From contig NZ_JANADP010000001.1 in NCBI RefSeq assembly GCF_024199945.1, positions 3,410,001 through 3,474,000 of the forward strand: DNA of 64,000 nucleotides, read 5' to 3'. Each line of letters starts with the position of its first letter. Position 1 is the first letter of the stretch. Source of the DNA: Bradyrhizobium sp. CCGUVB4N (GTDB lineage: Bacteria > Pseudomonadota > Alphaproteobacteria > Rhizobiales > Xanthobacteraceae). Made by a program: the position numbers and the translations under genes. Positions 44,626-54,544 of the stretch are shown one piece after another. The notes beneath the pieces are model-generated. The model made no database searches. It was not told where the DNA came from and saw only the letters and a list, made by a program, of their open reading frames with translations.

Positions 44626-44786
44626 GAAGCTGCGAACCCTGGCTCGTTCGATCGCCGGACCATGGTGCGCGCAAGGGGAATCGGAGGTTAATTTTGGCTT
44701 CCGTAGGAATACTCAGTGCGACACGATGACATGATCAGGCGAAAGGGACCGCGCCGCTTAAGGGATTGTTGAGGCTGTTCGTCAAC

Positions 44787-44808
44787 CGATCGGCAAGCAT
44801 GCCGATCG
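44787..44808. terminator. Hairpin at the end of the 78-aa gene
   Basis: CGATCGGCA (44787-44795) pairs perfectly with TGCCGATCG (44800-44808) around a four-base loop, five bases after the minus-strand stop at 44813. There is no T-run, so it is a weak or Rho-assisted terminator, or an mRNA end stabiliser. Confidence 0.45.
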
Positions 44809-44812
44809 CGGC

Positions 44813-45049
44813 TCAGCCGCGCCGGTCGTCCGCGTTCAGCGCGCGCAGCATCCCGACGCGTGCGAACATCAGCCAGCCGCCGCCGGTCTCCGCCGCGTTG
44901 ATCAGCATCTCGATCGCGGTCTGCCAGCGCGGCTCCTGCTGCTCGGCTTCGGGAAGCTGCATGATGAAATCGGCGGCCTCCTGCAGCGTGCGCAGCCGGC
45001 CTCCGCCGCGCACGTCAATCGGATCGTCGAACGGCGTCGACCAGGGCAC
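44813..45049 (-). CDS. Small conserved rhizobial protein, function unknown
   Basis: The 78-aa product MPWSTPFDDPIDVRGGGRLR... has a central helix pair (TLQEAADFIMQLPEAEQQEP, AIEMLINAAETGGGW). I recall similar 75-90-aa proteins in many Bradyrhizobium and Rhodopseudomonas genomes, often in several copies, but no function. It lies 58 bp behind the Ku gene on the same strand and may be co-transcribed with it. Confidence 0.65.
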   Translation of the reverse strand: MPWSTPFDDPIDVRGGGRLRTLQEAADFIMQLPEAEQQEPRWQTAIEMLINAAETGGGWLMFARVGMLRALNADDRRG

Positions 45050-45107
45050 GTCAGGCTGCCCGATCGGTGAGGGGAGGCGTCACGGCGCGATCGGTGATGC
45101 GAGGTCG

Positions 45108-46094
45108 TCAGCCGGCCTTCTTCGTCCGTGTGGTCGCGCGCACCGGCTTGTCGGCCTTTTTCGGCGCGGCTTCCTTGGCGGCTGCATCCTTGCCGCCCTT
45201 GCCCGAGATCGGCAGCAGCATCTCGCGCTGGCCCTCGACGCGCTTCTTCGGCTTCTTGGCCTTGGCGGTTTCCTTGACCGTCTCCTTGGCGACCTTCGCT
45301 GCGGGCGTCGCGTCCTTTTCGCTGGCGAGGCTCTTCTTCAGCGCGTCCATCAGATTGATGACGTTGCCGCCGTTCTTCGGTGTCGCCTTCGCTGCGATCG
45401 GCGCGCCCGAGCGCTTCTTGTTGATGAGGTCGATCAGCGCGGTCTCGTAATGGTCCTCGAACAGTTCCGGCTCGAATGCGCCGGACTTCTTCTCGACGAT
45501 GTGCTTGGCGAGGTCGAGCATGTCCTTCGTCAGCTTGACGTCCTGGATGTCGTCGAAATATTCGCTCTCGCTGCGCACCTCATAGGGGTAGCGCAGCAGC
45601 GTGCCCATCAACCCGCTCTCGAGCGGCTCGAGCGCGATGATGTGTTCGCGATTGGTCAGCACCACGCGGCCGATCGCGACCTTGTCCATGCTGCGGATGG
45701 TCTCGCGGATCACCGCAAAGGCGTCGTGGCCGACCTTGCCGTCCGGCACGAGATAATAGGGGCGGATCAGATAGCGGCTGTCGATGTCGGTCCTCGGGAC
45801 GAACTCGTCGATCTCGATCGTATGGGTCGAGTCCAGCGCGATGTCGTCGAGCTCGTCCTTGGTGACCTCGATGTAGGTGTCGGTGTCGACCTTGTAGCCC
45901 TTGACGATGTCCTCGGAGGTCACCTCGTCACCGGTCTCGGCGTCGACCTTCAGATATTTGATCCGGTGGCCGGTCTTGCGGTTGATCTGGTTGAACGAGA
46001 CCTTCTCGGTATCCGAGGTGGCCGGATACAGCGCGACCGGGCAGGTCACGAGCGAGAGACGCAGAAAACCCTTCCAATTGGCGCGGGGGGCCAT
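45108..46094 (-). CDS. ku: Ku protein for non-homologous end joining
   Basis: The 328-aa product has the bacterial Ku core: RANWKGFLRLSLVTCPVALY at the start, FNQINRKTGHRIKYLKVDAE, ESGLMGTLLRYPYEVR, and then a long Lys/Ala-rich basic C-terminus (residues about 255-328) that in Ku proteins helps DNA binding and ligase recruitment. Ku homodimers bind DNA ends and recruit LigD. No LigD gene is in the window. Rhizobia often have several Ku genes; this may be one paralogue. Confidence 0.92.
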   Translation of the reverse strand: MAPRANWKGFLRLSLVTCPVALYPATSDTEKVSFNQINRKTGHRIKYLKVDAETGDEVTSEDIVKGYKVDTDTYIEVTKDELDDIALDSTHTIEIDEFVPRTDIDSRYLIRPYYLVPDGKVGHDAFAVIRETIRSMDKVAIGRVVLTNREHIIALEPLESGLMGTLLRYPYEVRSESEYFDDIQDVKLTKDMLDLAKHIVEKKSGAFEPELFEDHYETALIDLINKKRSGAPIAAKATPKNGGNVINLMDALKKSLASEKDATPAAKVAKETVKETAKAKKPKKRVEGQREMLLPISGKGGKDAAAKEAAPKKADKPVRATTRTKKAG

Positions 46095-46330
46095 GGGCTA
46101 CTCCAAACGCAACGGGGACAGACTTATGAGGATACCATCGGGGAACACCGAATCATACACGGCTCAGGTCGGATTCTTGCAACTGCGTTAACCAGTCGCT
46201 GACCACCGCGGTTCGGCCCGGTCCCTTGGCAAAAAGCCGGAACATCAAATCGGATCGGGCGTTGGCTTCGGACACAGGGCCGTGCTGACGTCGCGGTCAT
46301 CGGAGGCGACATCCAGAGATCGAGGTCACC

Positions 46331-46486
46331 ATGGCAACCACGCGCGAGCACCGTCAGATCGTCGAAACTGCGACCGAGGCACGCCAGGGCGAACCTGGCC
46401 CGTCGGTGGCCGCGCTGCTCGCCATCTCGACCGGGCTTGCAATCCTGATTCTCGCGGTCGTCTGGTTCGTGTTCTTCCGGACCTGA
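46331..46486 (+). CDS. 51-aa single-pass membrane protein
   Basis: An ATG at 46331 (GAGGT just upstream) opens 51 codons: a polar first half (MATTREHRQIVETATEARQG..) and a C-terminal membrane helix (LLAISTGLAILILAVVWFVF) ending FRT. Third positions are coding-like. I think close homologues are annotated in other Bradyrhizobium genomes, with unknown function. It lies in the divergent gap between ku and the response regulator. Confidence 0.6.
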   Translation: MATTREHRQIVETATEARQGEPGPSVAALLAISTGLAILILAVVWFVFFRT

Positions 46487-46645
46487 CGGAGGGCTTACAG
46501 GAAGGGCGGACCTTCCGACTCAGCCGCTAACGCGGCACATTGCGCCCGCCATGCCACAGGTCTCGTCCGGTGGCCTGGCGGGCGCAGTCGCGTCGGGCGC
46601 GGACACATCGTATATGACCAAAAAGTAACGCCGGCGGTTCCCCGC

Positions 46646-46661
46646 GTTCATACTCAGTTCA
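46646..46661 (+). promoter_or_regulatory. Direct repeat before the FeuP-like regulator
   Basis: GTTCA (46646-46650) and GTTCA (46657-46661) are spaced eleven bases start to start, the spacing used by PhoP/OmpR-type regulators (GTTTA-N6-GTTTA in PhoP). It lies 57 bp before the GTG start of the response regulator. Autoregulation is inferred. Confidence 0.4.
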
Positions 46662-46717
46662 CGCCGGAATTGCTCATCTCTGGCGATCGATCGTGCAGCC
46701 TATTCCCGGAGAGAAGC

Positions 46718-47389
46718 GTGCGCCTGCTTGTTGTTGAGGACGACCCCGATCTCAATCGCCAGCTCACCAAGGCGCTGACGGACGCCGGCTATGTCGTCGA
46801 CCGCGCCTTTGACGGAGAGGAGGGGCATTATCTCGGCGATAACGAGCCGTATGACGCCGTTGTGCTCGATATCGGCCTGCCCAAGAAGGACGGCATCTCG
46901 GTGCTGGAAGCCTGGCGCCGCAACGGCCGCACCATGCCGGTCCTCATCCTCACCGCGCGCGACCGCTGGAGCGACAAGGTCCAGGGCTTTGATGCCGGCG
47001 CCGACGATTACGTCGCCAAGCCGTTCCACCTGGAGGAGGTGCTGGCGCGGATCCGTGCGCTGCTGCGCCGCTCCACCGGCCATGCCCAGAGCGAGCTCAG
47101 CTGCGGCCCGGTCACGCTCGACACCCGCACCGGCCGGGTCAGCGTCTCCGGCAATCCGGTCAAGATGACCTCGCACGAATATCGGCTTCTGGCCTACCTG
47201 ATGCACCATTCGGGGCGCGTCGTGTCGCGCACGGAGCTGGTCGAGCATCTCTACGACCAGGATTTCGACCGCGACTCCAACACGATCGAAGTCTTCGTCG
47301 GCCGCATCCGCAAGAAGCTCGACGTCGACATCATCCAGACCGTCCGTGGCCTTGGTTATCTCCTGACCCCGCCGGCCGCAGGGGCTTGA
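46718..47389 (+). CDS. OmpR/PhoP-family response regulator, FeuP-like
   Basis: The 223-aa product (GTG 46718, GGAGA upstream) has a receiver domain with Asp8/Asp9, phospho-acceptor Asp51 and Lys near 101, followed by an OmpR-type winged helix (MTSHEYRLLAYLMHHSGRVV, ending VRGLGYLLTP). Its N-terminus (VEDDPDLNRQLTKALTDAGY) is very close to rhizobial FeuP, which controls genes such as the cyclic glucan exporter ndvA in Sinorhizobium. The sensor gene follows 31 bp later. Confidence 0.9.
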   Translation: MRLLVVEDDPDLNRQLTKALTDAGYVVDRAFDGEEGHYLGDNEPYDAVVLDIGLPKKDGISVLEAWRRNGRTMPVLILTARDRWSDKVQGFDAGADDYVAKPFHLEEVLARIRALLRRSTGHAQSELSCGPVTLDTRTGRVSVSGNPVKMTSHEYRLLAYLMHHSGRVVSRTELVEHLYDQDFDRDSNTIEVFVGRIRKKLDVDIIQTVRGLGYLLTPPAAGA

Positions 47390-47420
47390 CGGGCGCCCCG
47401 GCACGGGCCTTGGTCCGGTC

Positions 47421-48845
47421 ATGACCGCCGAAGCCATGCCACCGCCTCGCGCCTCCGGGATCATTCCGATGCCCGCCAGCTCGCTTGCCAACCGACTGTT
47501 CCTGTCGGCGACCGCCTGGCTCGTGGTGATCCTGGCCATCACCGGCGTCGTGCTGTCGTCGGTCTACAAGAACGCCACCGAGCGTGCCTTCGACCGCCGG
47601 CTGAACCTCTATCTCCGTACCCTGATCGCCGAGGTCGCCACCCCCGACGAGCCGCCGGACCGGCAGTTCCAGTCGCTCGGCGAGCCCCTGTTCGAGCTGC
47701 CGCTGTCCGGCTGGTACTGGCAGATCACGCGGACCGACACCGAGAAGCCGGAGGTACGGTCCTCGCGCTCGCTCTGGGACAAGAAGCTGCCGAAGCTGGA
47801 GGATCAAGGCACCGAGCTCACCGCGGCCGGCATTCGCCTCGCTTATGTCGACGGGCCCGAAGGCCAGAATCTGCGCATGGTCGAGCGTCCCGTCGATCTC
47901 GGCGCCGACGGCAAATATCTCGTCAGCGTCGCCGGCGACGACACCGAGATTTTCGACGAGACGCGCAGCTTCGACTATTATCTCGGCGGCACCTTCACCG
48001 CGCTCGGCATCGTGCTGCTGCTGACGACGGTGTTCCAGGTCCGCTTCGGCCTCGCGCCGCTCAAGCGCATTTCGGAATCCATCGCCGACATCCGCTCCGG
48101 GCGGGCGGAGCGGCTGGAGGGCGAATTCCCGGTCGAGATCGCGCCGCTCGCACGCGAGACCAACGCACTGATCGACGCCAACAGAGAGATCGTCGAGCGT
48201 GCCCGCACCCATGTCGGCAACCTCGCCCACGCGATCAAGACGCCGCTGTCGGTGATCGTCAACGAGGCCGGAACGCACGCCGCCGATCCGTTCGCGGCCA
48301 AGGTGATGGAGCAGGCGGACGTGATGCGCAGCCAGCTCGCCCATCATCTGGAGCGCGCCCGCATCGCGGCCCGCGTCTCGATCGTCGGCACGGTGACGGA
48401 GGTTGCCCCCGCCATCGAAGCGTTGCGGCGGACCATGGAGAAGATCCACCGCGGCCGCGGCATCGTGGTCGAGGCCAAGGCCGATCCGTCGGCGAAATTC
48501 CGCGGCGAGCGGCAGGATCTGGAGGAAATGGTCGGCAATCTCGTCGACAATGCCTGCAAATGGGCAGCCTCGCGCGTCTTCATCGAGGTGGTGGTGGAGG
48601 CGCCGACCGAGGCCGGGGCAGGCCCCCGGCTGCGGCTCATCGTCGATGACGACGGGCGCGGCCTCTCGGAGGCCGAACGCGCCCAGGTGTCCCGGCGCGG
48701 CCAGCGGCTCGACGAGTCCAAGCCGGGCTCCGGGCTCGGGCTGTCGATCGTGACCGACCTTGCCGCGCTCTACGGTGGCAGCCTCTCGCTCGGCAGCGCG
48801 CCGATCGGGGGCCTGCGGGCCGAGCTGGTGCTGCCGGGAATATAA
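47421..48845 (+). CDS. Sensor histidine kinase, FeuQ-like
   Basis: The 474-aa kinase has a first membrane helix (about 27-47), a periplasmic sensor domain of about 140 residues, a second helix (about 190-210), a HAMP-type linker, HisKA with His270 (NLAHAIKTPLS), and a HATPase domain (N box VDNACKWA, G boxes DDDGRGL and SGLGLSI). It phosphorylates the FeuP-like regulator. An ATG at 47469 is an alternative start with no better ribosome site. The stimulus may be envelope stress or osmolarity, as for FeuQ; that is inference. Confidence 0.9.
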   Translation: MTAEAMPPPRASGIIPMPASSLANRLFLSATAWLVVILAITGVVLSSVYKNATERAFDRRLNLYLRTLIAEVATPDEPPDRQFQSLGEPLFELPLSGWYWQITRTDTEKPEVRSSRSLWDKKLPKLEDQGTELTAAGIRLAYVDGPEGQNLRMVERPVDLGADGKYLVSVAGDDTEIFDETRSFDYYLGGTFTALGIVLLLTTVFQVRFGLAPLKRISESIADIRSGRAERLEGEFPVEIAPLARETNALIDANREIVERARTHVGNLAHAIKTPLSVIVNEAGTHAADPFAAKVMEQADVMRSQLAHHLERARIAARVSIVGTVTEVAPAIEALRRTMEKIHRGRGIVVEAKADPSAKFRGERQDLEEMVGNLVDNACKWAASRVFIEVVVEAPTEAGAGPRLRLIVDDDGRGLSEAERAQVSRRGQRLDESKPGSGLGLSIVTDLAALYGGSLSLGSAPIGGLRAELVLPGI

Positions 48846-48993
48846 TCCTCTGATCTCAAACGATTATTTGGGCTTTCGGGCGAAACCGGGCGTATTCGGA
48901 GCGACTTCCTCAACGGCTTCTTAAGGCGCTCCCACCTATGATCGTGCAGGACCCATCCTACGTCCGCCATTTTACCGTGCATTACCCGGGCGC

Positions 48994-50397
48994 ATGAGCC
49001 AGACATCGATCGAGCGGCTGAGGGAATATCTCGCGCAGCTCCCGCCGCAGGCGCAGGCGCTGCTGATGCGGGAGTTCGAGCGCGCGCTCGAGCGCGGCCA
49101 GGACACCGCTGTGGCGACCCTCGTGCTCGAGCAGCTGCGCAAGATCGTGCGCAAGACCGAGGCCGACGAGGCTCCGCCGCCGCGCACCGACGATCTGTCG
49201 CGACTGCTGTTCCAGGTGCTGGAACCGTTCCTGGTGGAGAACGGCGCCCCGACCCGGGTCGGCCAGATCCGCCGCTCCTCGCTGCCTCCGATCTGGCAAT
49301 GGCTCGGCCGCGACGGTGCCCCGGACAAGATCAACGAATTCGAGGCGGCGCTGGCGCGCATGCCGGCGACGGACAGTTCCGGGCAGGTCGAGGCGCTCGC
49401 GCTGAAGCTCCAGGCGGTGGCGGCAGATGCCATCTTCGAGCTGACGGGGCCGGGTGGCGGTGACAAGTCGCGCGCGCTCGCCCGCGTCGGTCCGCCCAAT
49501 GTGATCGAGGACCTCTATTCGATCGGCGCGGTGCTCGCCGTTCGCGAGGCGCTCGGCACGCTCAATGAAAAGCTGCCGCGCTTCCTGCGCGCATTCGGCG
49601 ATCCCCAGATCACCTCGGTGACCGCCGCGCTCAACATTCCCGTGCTCCAGACCCCGCAGATGCTGCCATTCGCGCTGTCGGTAGTGGTCCAGCGCATGAC
49701 CGCGCCGTGGCAGATCATTCGTCTCGCCATCAAGATCGCCGCGTCCGACGACGAGATCCGCGTCGCCGCGACGCCGTACGGCGTGGCGGTCACGATGGCC
49801 CTGCACGATCTGGCCCGCGTTGCCGCCAATTTGCGCATGGACATCAAGCGCGGTCATTTCGAGACCGTCGCCGACAATCTGAAGGCGCTGCATGACGGCG
49901 TCCGCGGCCTGCGCACCGAGCTCGACCTGCGCAACGATTCAGCCTGGGGCAAGCAGCTGACCTCGATCCGGGCCGACATCTCCAATGCGTTGCAATCGGA
50001 GATCGACAGCGTTCCCGGCCGCGTCCGCCGCATCCTGCGCCAGCGCGCGGAGAAGGACATTCCGCCGGGCGCGCGGATCGACAGCACCGAGGTCGAGGAA
50101 ACCGTCGCGCTGATCGATTTCGTGGCAACCTGCCGCAACTACGCCAGCGAGCTCGCGATCAACGAGGTGACGCTGCGCACCTATTCCGACCTGCAGCAAT
50201 ACGTGGAACGGTCGACCGAGCAGCTGGTGCAATCGCTGCGCGCCGCCGATCACAAGGTCCGCACCTACCGGCAGCAGCAGGTGCAGGCGGCGATCCGCTT
50301 CTGCCAGGTGCTGTTCGGCGACGATTACGCCTCGTTGATGAGCCGCGCCGCGGAGAATGCGGCAACCGGCGAGCGCAAATCGACCCGCGCAAGCTGA
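48994..50397 (+). CDS. Conserved alphaproteobacterial protein of unknown function
   Basis: The 467-aa product is soluble, almost entirely helical and without signal peptide or membrane segments. It starts SQTSIERLREYLAQLPPQAQ and has long amphipathic helices. I recognise no catalytic motif. Near residue 230-270 it reads QMLPFALSVVVQRMTAPWQI and KIAASDDEIRVAATPYG. I recall related proteins of similar length in Bradyrhizobium annotated as hypothetical. It follows the sensor-kinase gene by 148 bp and precedes a small beta-rich gene. Confidence 0.6.
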   Translation: MSQTSIERLREYLAQLPPQAQALLMREFERALERGQDTAVATLVLEQLRKIVRKTEADEAPPPRTDDLSRLLFQVLEPFLVENGAPTRVGQIRRSSLPPIWQWLGRDGAPDKINEFEAALARMPATDSSGQVEALALKLQAVAADAIFELTGPGGGDKSRALARVGPPNVIEDLYSIGAVLAVREALGTLNEKLPRFLRAFGDPQITSVTAALNIPVLQTPQMLPFALSVVVQRMTAPWQIIRLAIKIAASDDEIRVAATPYGVAVTMALHDLARVAANLRMDIKRGHFETVADNLKALHDGVRGLRTELDLRNDSAWGKQLTSIRADISNALQSEIDSVPGRVRRILRQRAEKDIPPGARIDSTEVEETVALIDFVATCRNYASELAINEVTLRTYSDLQQYVERSTEQLVQSLRAADHKVRTYRQQQVQAAIRFCQVLFGDDYASLMSRAAENAATGERKSTRAS

Positions 50398-50497
50398 TTC
50401 AAGCGCATCTTTTCGTGATCACAATTTGTGGTTGACGCTGCCGGTGGCGAGCCCTACGGTCGCCGCGCAAGCTTCTGGAATTTCTATCTGTGGGCGC

Positions 50498-50767
50498 ATG
50501 AAACCCATTATCAGCTCCATCGAAATCGAAAACCGCGTCATTGTTGCCAAATATCAACGGCTGATGGTCGGCGCGAAGGTGGTGCTGGTCGAGAAGGCAA
50601 GCGGTCGGCAGCTGACCGAGACCGTCACCAGGGTTGCATCGCCCGTTCCCGTCGGGGCGTTGCGGATCAGATTGCCTGAAGCAATCGTGCCGGGAACATA
50701 CTTCCTGAAGGCCTTCAACGGGCACGGCGAGGACGCCGCTCAAAGCGCGGACTTCGAGATCGGCTAA
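50498..50767 (+). CDS. Small Ig-like (IPT/TIG-type) hypothetical protein
   Basis: The 89-aa product starts MKPIISSIEIENRVIVAKYQ. It has an alternating strand pattern ending PEAIVPGTYFLKAFNG, as in IPT/TIG or other Ig-like folds. No signal peptide is visible from this start and the ribosome site is weak, so an upstream start within 50357-50498 remains possible. It is placed between the unknown 467-aa gene and ccmI. Function unknown. Confidence 0.45.
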   Translation: MKPIISSIEIENRVIVAKYQRLMVGAKVVLVEKASGRQLTETVTRVASPVPVGALRIRLPEAIVPGTYFLKAFNGHGEDAAQSADFEIG

Positions 50768-50898
50768 GCCGTTGGATTGTCACCATTTCGGGACTGTGTG
50801 CGCTCGCGCCAAATTGACAATTGTCAATTGCCGCATCGTCCGGCCGTGGTGTAAAGCCAGCTACAGGCGCGGCTCGCGCGCTGCCGGAAGCTTGCCTG

Positions 50899-52014
50899 AT
50901 GACGCTATGGTTCGTGTTCGCGCTGATGACGGTCGCGGCGATATTCGCCGTGCTCTGGCCGCTCGGCCGTGGCGCGCGTCCTGACAATCAAGGCAGCGAG
51001 GTCGCGGTCTACAAGGATCAGCTGGCCGAGATCGAGCGCGATCTCGCCGCAGGCCTGATCGCGCGACCTGAAGCCGAGGCGGCGCGCGTCGAGATCAGCC
51101 GCAGGCTGCTCGCCGCCGCCGGCACCGAGTCTGCGCTCGTGCCGACGTCCAGTCTGAAATGGCGCCGCGCGGCCGCCGTGCTGGCGCTGGTCGGCCTGCC
51201 TTTGGTGGCGGCCGCGATCTACATTCCGCTCGGCTCGCCCGCGCTTCGCGACTTCCCGCTGGCGCAGCGCGAGAGTGGCGCCGGGTCCGGCATGGCGCAG
51301 TCGCTGGAAAACCTCGTCGTGCAGGTCCAGCAACACCTGGAAAAGAATCCGACCGATGGCCGCGGCTGGAACGTGCTCGCGCCGGTGCTGGAACGGCTTG
51401 GCCGCTTCGACGAGGCCGTGCGCGCCTATCGCAGCTCGATCGCCTATAACGGCGAGAGCGCGGAGCGCCGCTCCGATCTCGGCGAGGCGGTCACGGCCGC
51501 CGCCAGCGGCGTGGTGACGGCGGAAGCCAAGACCGAGTTTGAGCGCGCGCATGCGCTCAACGCCGACGATCCCAAGGCGAACTACTTCCTCGGGCTCGCC
51601 GCCGAACAGGACGGCCGCAAGGATGACGCCGCCAATATCTGGCGCGCGCTGCTGGCGAAAGCACCCGCGGATGCGCCGTGGCGGCCATTGGTGCAGACCT
51701 CGCTCGCGCGGGTCGGCGGTGGCGGCGTGACGATGCCGGCGCTGTCCGACGAGACCATCGCTGCGTCCAAGGAGATGAACGACGGCGATCGCAACGCGAT
51801 GATCCGCGGCATGGTCGAACGTCTCGCCACGCGCCTCAAGCAGAACGGCGACGATGTCGAAGGGTGGTTGCGTCTGGTGCGCGCCTATCTGGTGATGGGC
51901 GATCGCGACAAGGCGCTAGGAGCCTCGACCGACGCCCGTCAGGCGGTCGCCAGGGATTCCGAGCGGTTGCGCCAGCTCAACGAAGGCCTCAAGACTCTCG
52001 GGCTCGACGGATGA
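50899..52014 (+). CDS. ccmI: Cytochrome c maturation protein CcmI (CycH)
   Basis: The 371-aa product has two membrane helices ([20 protein letters not shown] at the start and another near residue 95-115) with a cytoplasmic loop between, then a periplasmic TPR domain (residues about 130-370). CcmI holds apocytochrome c and presents it for heme attachment. GGAAG lies eight bases before the ATG. It opens the ccmI-E-F-H run (cycHJKL of Bradyrhizobium). Confidence 0.92.
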   Translation: MTLWFVFALMTVAAIFAVLWPLGRGARPDNQGSEVAVYKDQLAEIERDLAAGLIARPEAEAARVEISRRLLAAAGTESALVPTSSLKWRRAAAVLALVGLPLVAAAIYIPLGSPALRDFPLAQRESGAGSGMAQSLENLVVQVQQHLEKNPTDGRGWNVLAPVLERLGRFDEAVRAYRSSIAYNGESAERRSDLGEAVTAAASGVVTAEAKTEFERAHALNADDPKANYFLGLAAEQDGRKDDAANIWRALLAKAPADAPWRPLVQTSLARVGGGGVTMPALSDETIAASKEMNDGDRNAMIRGMVERLATRLKQNGDDVEGWLRLVRAYLVMGDRDKALGASTDARQAVARDSERLRQLNEGLKTLGLDG

Positions 52015-52051
52015 CAGTCGCGGCACGAGACGAGCGGAGAACGGATACGCC

Positions 52052-52561
52052 ATGACGCGCAAGCAGCGACGTATGACCATCATCGGCGGCTCGCTCGCCG
52101 TGCTCGCGCTCGCGGCCGCGCTGGTGCTCAATGCCCTGCGCGACTCCATCGTGTTCTTCTCGACCCCGACCATGGTGGCCGAGAAGCACGTCCAGCCCGG
52201 CAAGCGCTTCCGGCTCGGCGGCCTGGTGCAGCCGGGTTCGCTCCAGCGCGGCGACAATCTCGCGGTGACGTTTGAGGTGGCCGACGGCGGCGCCAAGCTG
52301 CCCGTCGCCTACAAGGGCATTTTGCCCGATCTGTTCCGCGAAGGGCAGGGCGTCGTTGCCGAAGGCGCGCTCGATGCCAACGGCGTGTTCAAGGCCGACA
52401 CGGTGCTCGCCAAGCACGACGAGACCTACATGCCCAAGGACGTTGCCGATGCCCTGAAGAAGCAGGGGCACTGGAAGGACGATTACGGCGCCCAGGCGTC
52501 CGGTGCCACAAGGCCTTCGGCGACCACGGCGCAGGGCAATTCGCAGGGAGCGGTGCGGTGA
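52052..52561 (+). CDS. ccmE: Heme chaperone CcmE (CycJ)
   Basis: The 169-aa protein has an N-terminal membrane anchor (about 9-29) and a periplasmic OB-fold. The covalent heme-binding His122 and the nearby Tyr126 are in the family motif [10 protein letters not shown]. It carries heme from CcmC to CcmF. The last 30 residues are a variable Gly/Ala tail. Its stop overlaps the ccmF GTG. Confidence 0.95.
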   Translation: MTRKQRRMTIIGGSLAVLALAAALVLNALRDSIVFFSTPTMVAEKHVQPGKRFRLGGLVQPGSLQRGDNLAVTFEVADGGAKLPVAYKGILPDLFREGQGVVAEGALDANGVFKADTVLAKHDETYMPKDVADALKKQGHWKDDYGAQASGATRPSATTAQGNSQGAVR

Positions 52562-54540
52562 TCGCGGAAGCCGGACATTACGCGCTGGTGCTGGCGCTCG
52601 CGCTGGCGCTGATCCAGTCCTTCGTGCCGATGATCGGCGCACGCTTGCGCGATCCGGCGCTGATGAACGTGGCGCGCTCCACCGCGCTGGCGCAGCTCCT
52701 GTTCGTCGGCGCGTCGTTCATCGCGCTCGTGACGTTGCACGTGAACTCGGACTTCTCCGTCGCCAACGTCTACGAGAATTCCCACTCGATGAAGCCGTTG
52801 ATCTACAAGATCACTGGCGTGTGGGGAAACCATGAAGGCTCGATGCTGTTGTGGGTATCGATCCTGGCGCTGTTCGGCGGGCTCGTCGCCGCCTTCGGCA
52901 ACAATCTGCCGCTGTCGCTGCGCGCGCATGTGCTCGCCGTTCAGGCCTGGATCGCGAGCGCCTTCTATCTCTTCATCCTGATCACCTCGAACCCGTTCCT
53001 GCGCATCGTCAATCCGCCGATCGAGGGGCGCGATCTCAATCCGGTGCTTCAGGACATCGGTCTCGCCGTGCATCCGCCGATGCTCTATCTCGGCTATGTC
53101 GGCTTCTCGATCTCGTTCTCGTTCGCGATCGCGGCGCTGATCGAGGGGCGGATCGATGCGGCCTGGGCGCGCTGGGTGCGGCCGTGGACGCTGGTCGCCT
53201 GGATCTTCCTGACGCTCGGGATCGCGATGGGCTCCTACTGGGCCTATTACGAGCTCGGCTGGGGCGGCTGGTGGTTCTGGGACCCGGTCGAGAACGCCTC
53301 GCTGATGCCCTGGCTCGCCGGCACGGCGCTGCTGCACTCGGCGCTGGTGATGGAGAAGCGCAACGCGCTGAAGGTCTGGACCATCCTGTTGTCGATCCTG
53401 ACCTTCTCGCTGTCGCTGCTCGGCACCTTCCTGGTGCGCTCGGGCGTCATCACCTCCGTGCACGCGTTCGCCAATGATCCGACCCGCGGCGTCTTCATCC
53501 TGCTGATCCTCTGCCTGTTCATCGGCGGCAGCCTGTCGTTGTTCGCAGGACGCGCGACCTCGTTGAAGCAGGGTGGCCTGTTCGCGCCGATCTCGCGCGA
53601 GGGCGCGCTGGTGCTGAACAATCTGCTGCTGACGGTGGCCTGCGCGGTCGTGCTGTTCGGAACGCTTTATCCGTTGGCGATGGAGGTGCTCGCCGACTTC
53701 AAGATGTCGGTCGGCGCACCGTTCTACAATCTCACCTTCGTGCCGCTGTTCGTGCTGCTGCTGCTCGCCGTGCCGTTCGGTCCCATGCTGGCGTGGAAAC
53801 GCGGCGATCTGCTCGGCGTCACCCAGCGGCTGCTCGCGGCCGGCGTGGCGGGTCTCGTGGTGATCGCCATCGTCTGGGCCTGGACCCGTGGCGGCAGCGC
53901 GCTGGCGCCGTTGGCCATCGGGCTTGGGGTCTTCGTCATCGCCGGCGCTGTGACCGACATGACTCAGCGAACCGGCCTGTTTCGCCTGCCGTTCGCGACG
54001 ACGTTCCATCGCGCCCGCGGCCTGCCGCGCTCGGCCTGGGGCACCGCGTTCGCGCATGCCGGCCTCGGCGTCGCGCTGATCGGGATCGTCTGCGAGACCA
54101 CCTGGAACAGCGAATATATCGCGACCATGAAGCCGAACGACGTCGCGCAGGTCGCCGGATACGAGCTGAAGCTCGACGGCCTGACCGAGCGGCAGGGGCC
54201 GAACTACCGCGAGATGATCGCCCAGTTCAACGTCAGTCGCGATGGCGACGCGCTGAGTGTCATGACGCCGTCGAAGCGCAGTTTCACCACGCGCGGCTCC
54301 TCCACCACGGAAGCTGCGCTTTTGACGCGCGGCGCGAGCCAGCTCTACATCTCGCTCGGCGATGTCACGGCCGAGGGCGCGATCGCCGTGCGCATCTATC
54401 ACAAGCCGTTGGTGCTCATGATCTGGTGGGGACCGGTGCTGATGGCGTTCGGCGGCGTGCTGTCGCTGTCCGACCGGCGGTTGCGGGTCGGCGCGCCGAA
54501 GCCGGCGCGGGCCAAGCAGCGCCTGCAACCGGCGGAGTGA
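52558..54540 (+). CDS. ccmF: Heme lyase subunit CcmF (CycK)
   Basis: The 660-aa membrane protein (GTG 52558, overlapping ccmE by four bases) has about 15 helices and the WWD heme-handling motif [18 protein letters not shown] near residues 231-250, plus conserved His residues in HSMKPLIYK and NHEGSMLLW. With CcmH and CcmI it attaches heme to apocytochromes in the periplasm. Confidence 0.95.
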   Translation: MIAEAGHYALVLALALALIQSFVPMIGARLRDPALMNVARSTALAQLLFVGASFIALVTLHVNSDFSVANVYENSHSMKPLIYKITGVWGNHEGSMLLWVSILALFGGLVAAFGNNLPLSLRAHVLAVQAWIASAFYLFILITSNPFLRIVNPPIEGRDLNPVLQDIGLAVHPPMLYLGYVGFSISFSFAIAALIEGRIDAAWARWVRPWTLVAWIFLTLGIAMGSYWAYYELGWGGWWFWDPVENASLMPWLAGTALLHSALVMEKRNALKVWTILLSILTFSLSLLGTFLVRSGVITSVHAFANDPTRGVFILLILCLFIGGSLSLFAGRATSLKQGGLFAPISREGALVLNNLLLTVACAVVLFGTLYPLAMEVLADFKMSVGAPFYNLTFVPLFVLLLLAVPFGPMLAWKRGDLLGVTQRLLAAGVAGLVVIAIVWAWTRGGSALAPLAIGLGVFVIAGAVTDMTQRTGLFRLPFATTFHRARGLPRSAWGTAFAHAGLGVALIGIVCETTWNSEYIATMKPNDVAQVAGYELKLDGLTERQGPNYREMIAQFNVSRDGDALSVMTPSKRSFTTRGSSTTEAALLTRGASQLYISLGDVTAEGAIAVRIYHKPLVLMIWWGPVLMAFGGVLSLSDRRLRVGAPKPARAKQRLQPAE

Positions 54541-54544
54541 CGCG

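Larger units (their letters stand above)
44257..44812. other. Intergenic region upstream of the Flp pilin
   Basis: These 556 bp contain the pilin promoter region, a hairpin (GGCAAGG 44345-44351 with CCTTGCC 44362-44368), an inverted repeat TTAACG-N7-CGTTAA (44378-44396), one doubtful short ORF on the minus strand (44443-44625) and a strong hairpin at 44787-44808. Confidence 0.45.

Noticed and set aside
44766..46202. 478-aa ORF on the plus strand
   Set aside because: It is antisense to ku and the 78-aa gene; its sequence is an Asp/Val/Leu-rich mirror of Ku codons.
52483..54528. 681-aa ORF on the minus strand
   Set aside because: It is antisense to ccmF, rich in Arg, Gln and His, without domains.
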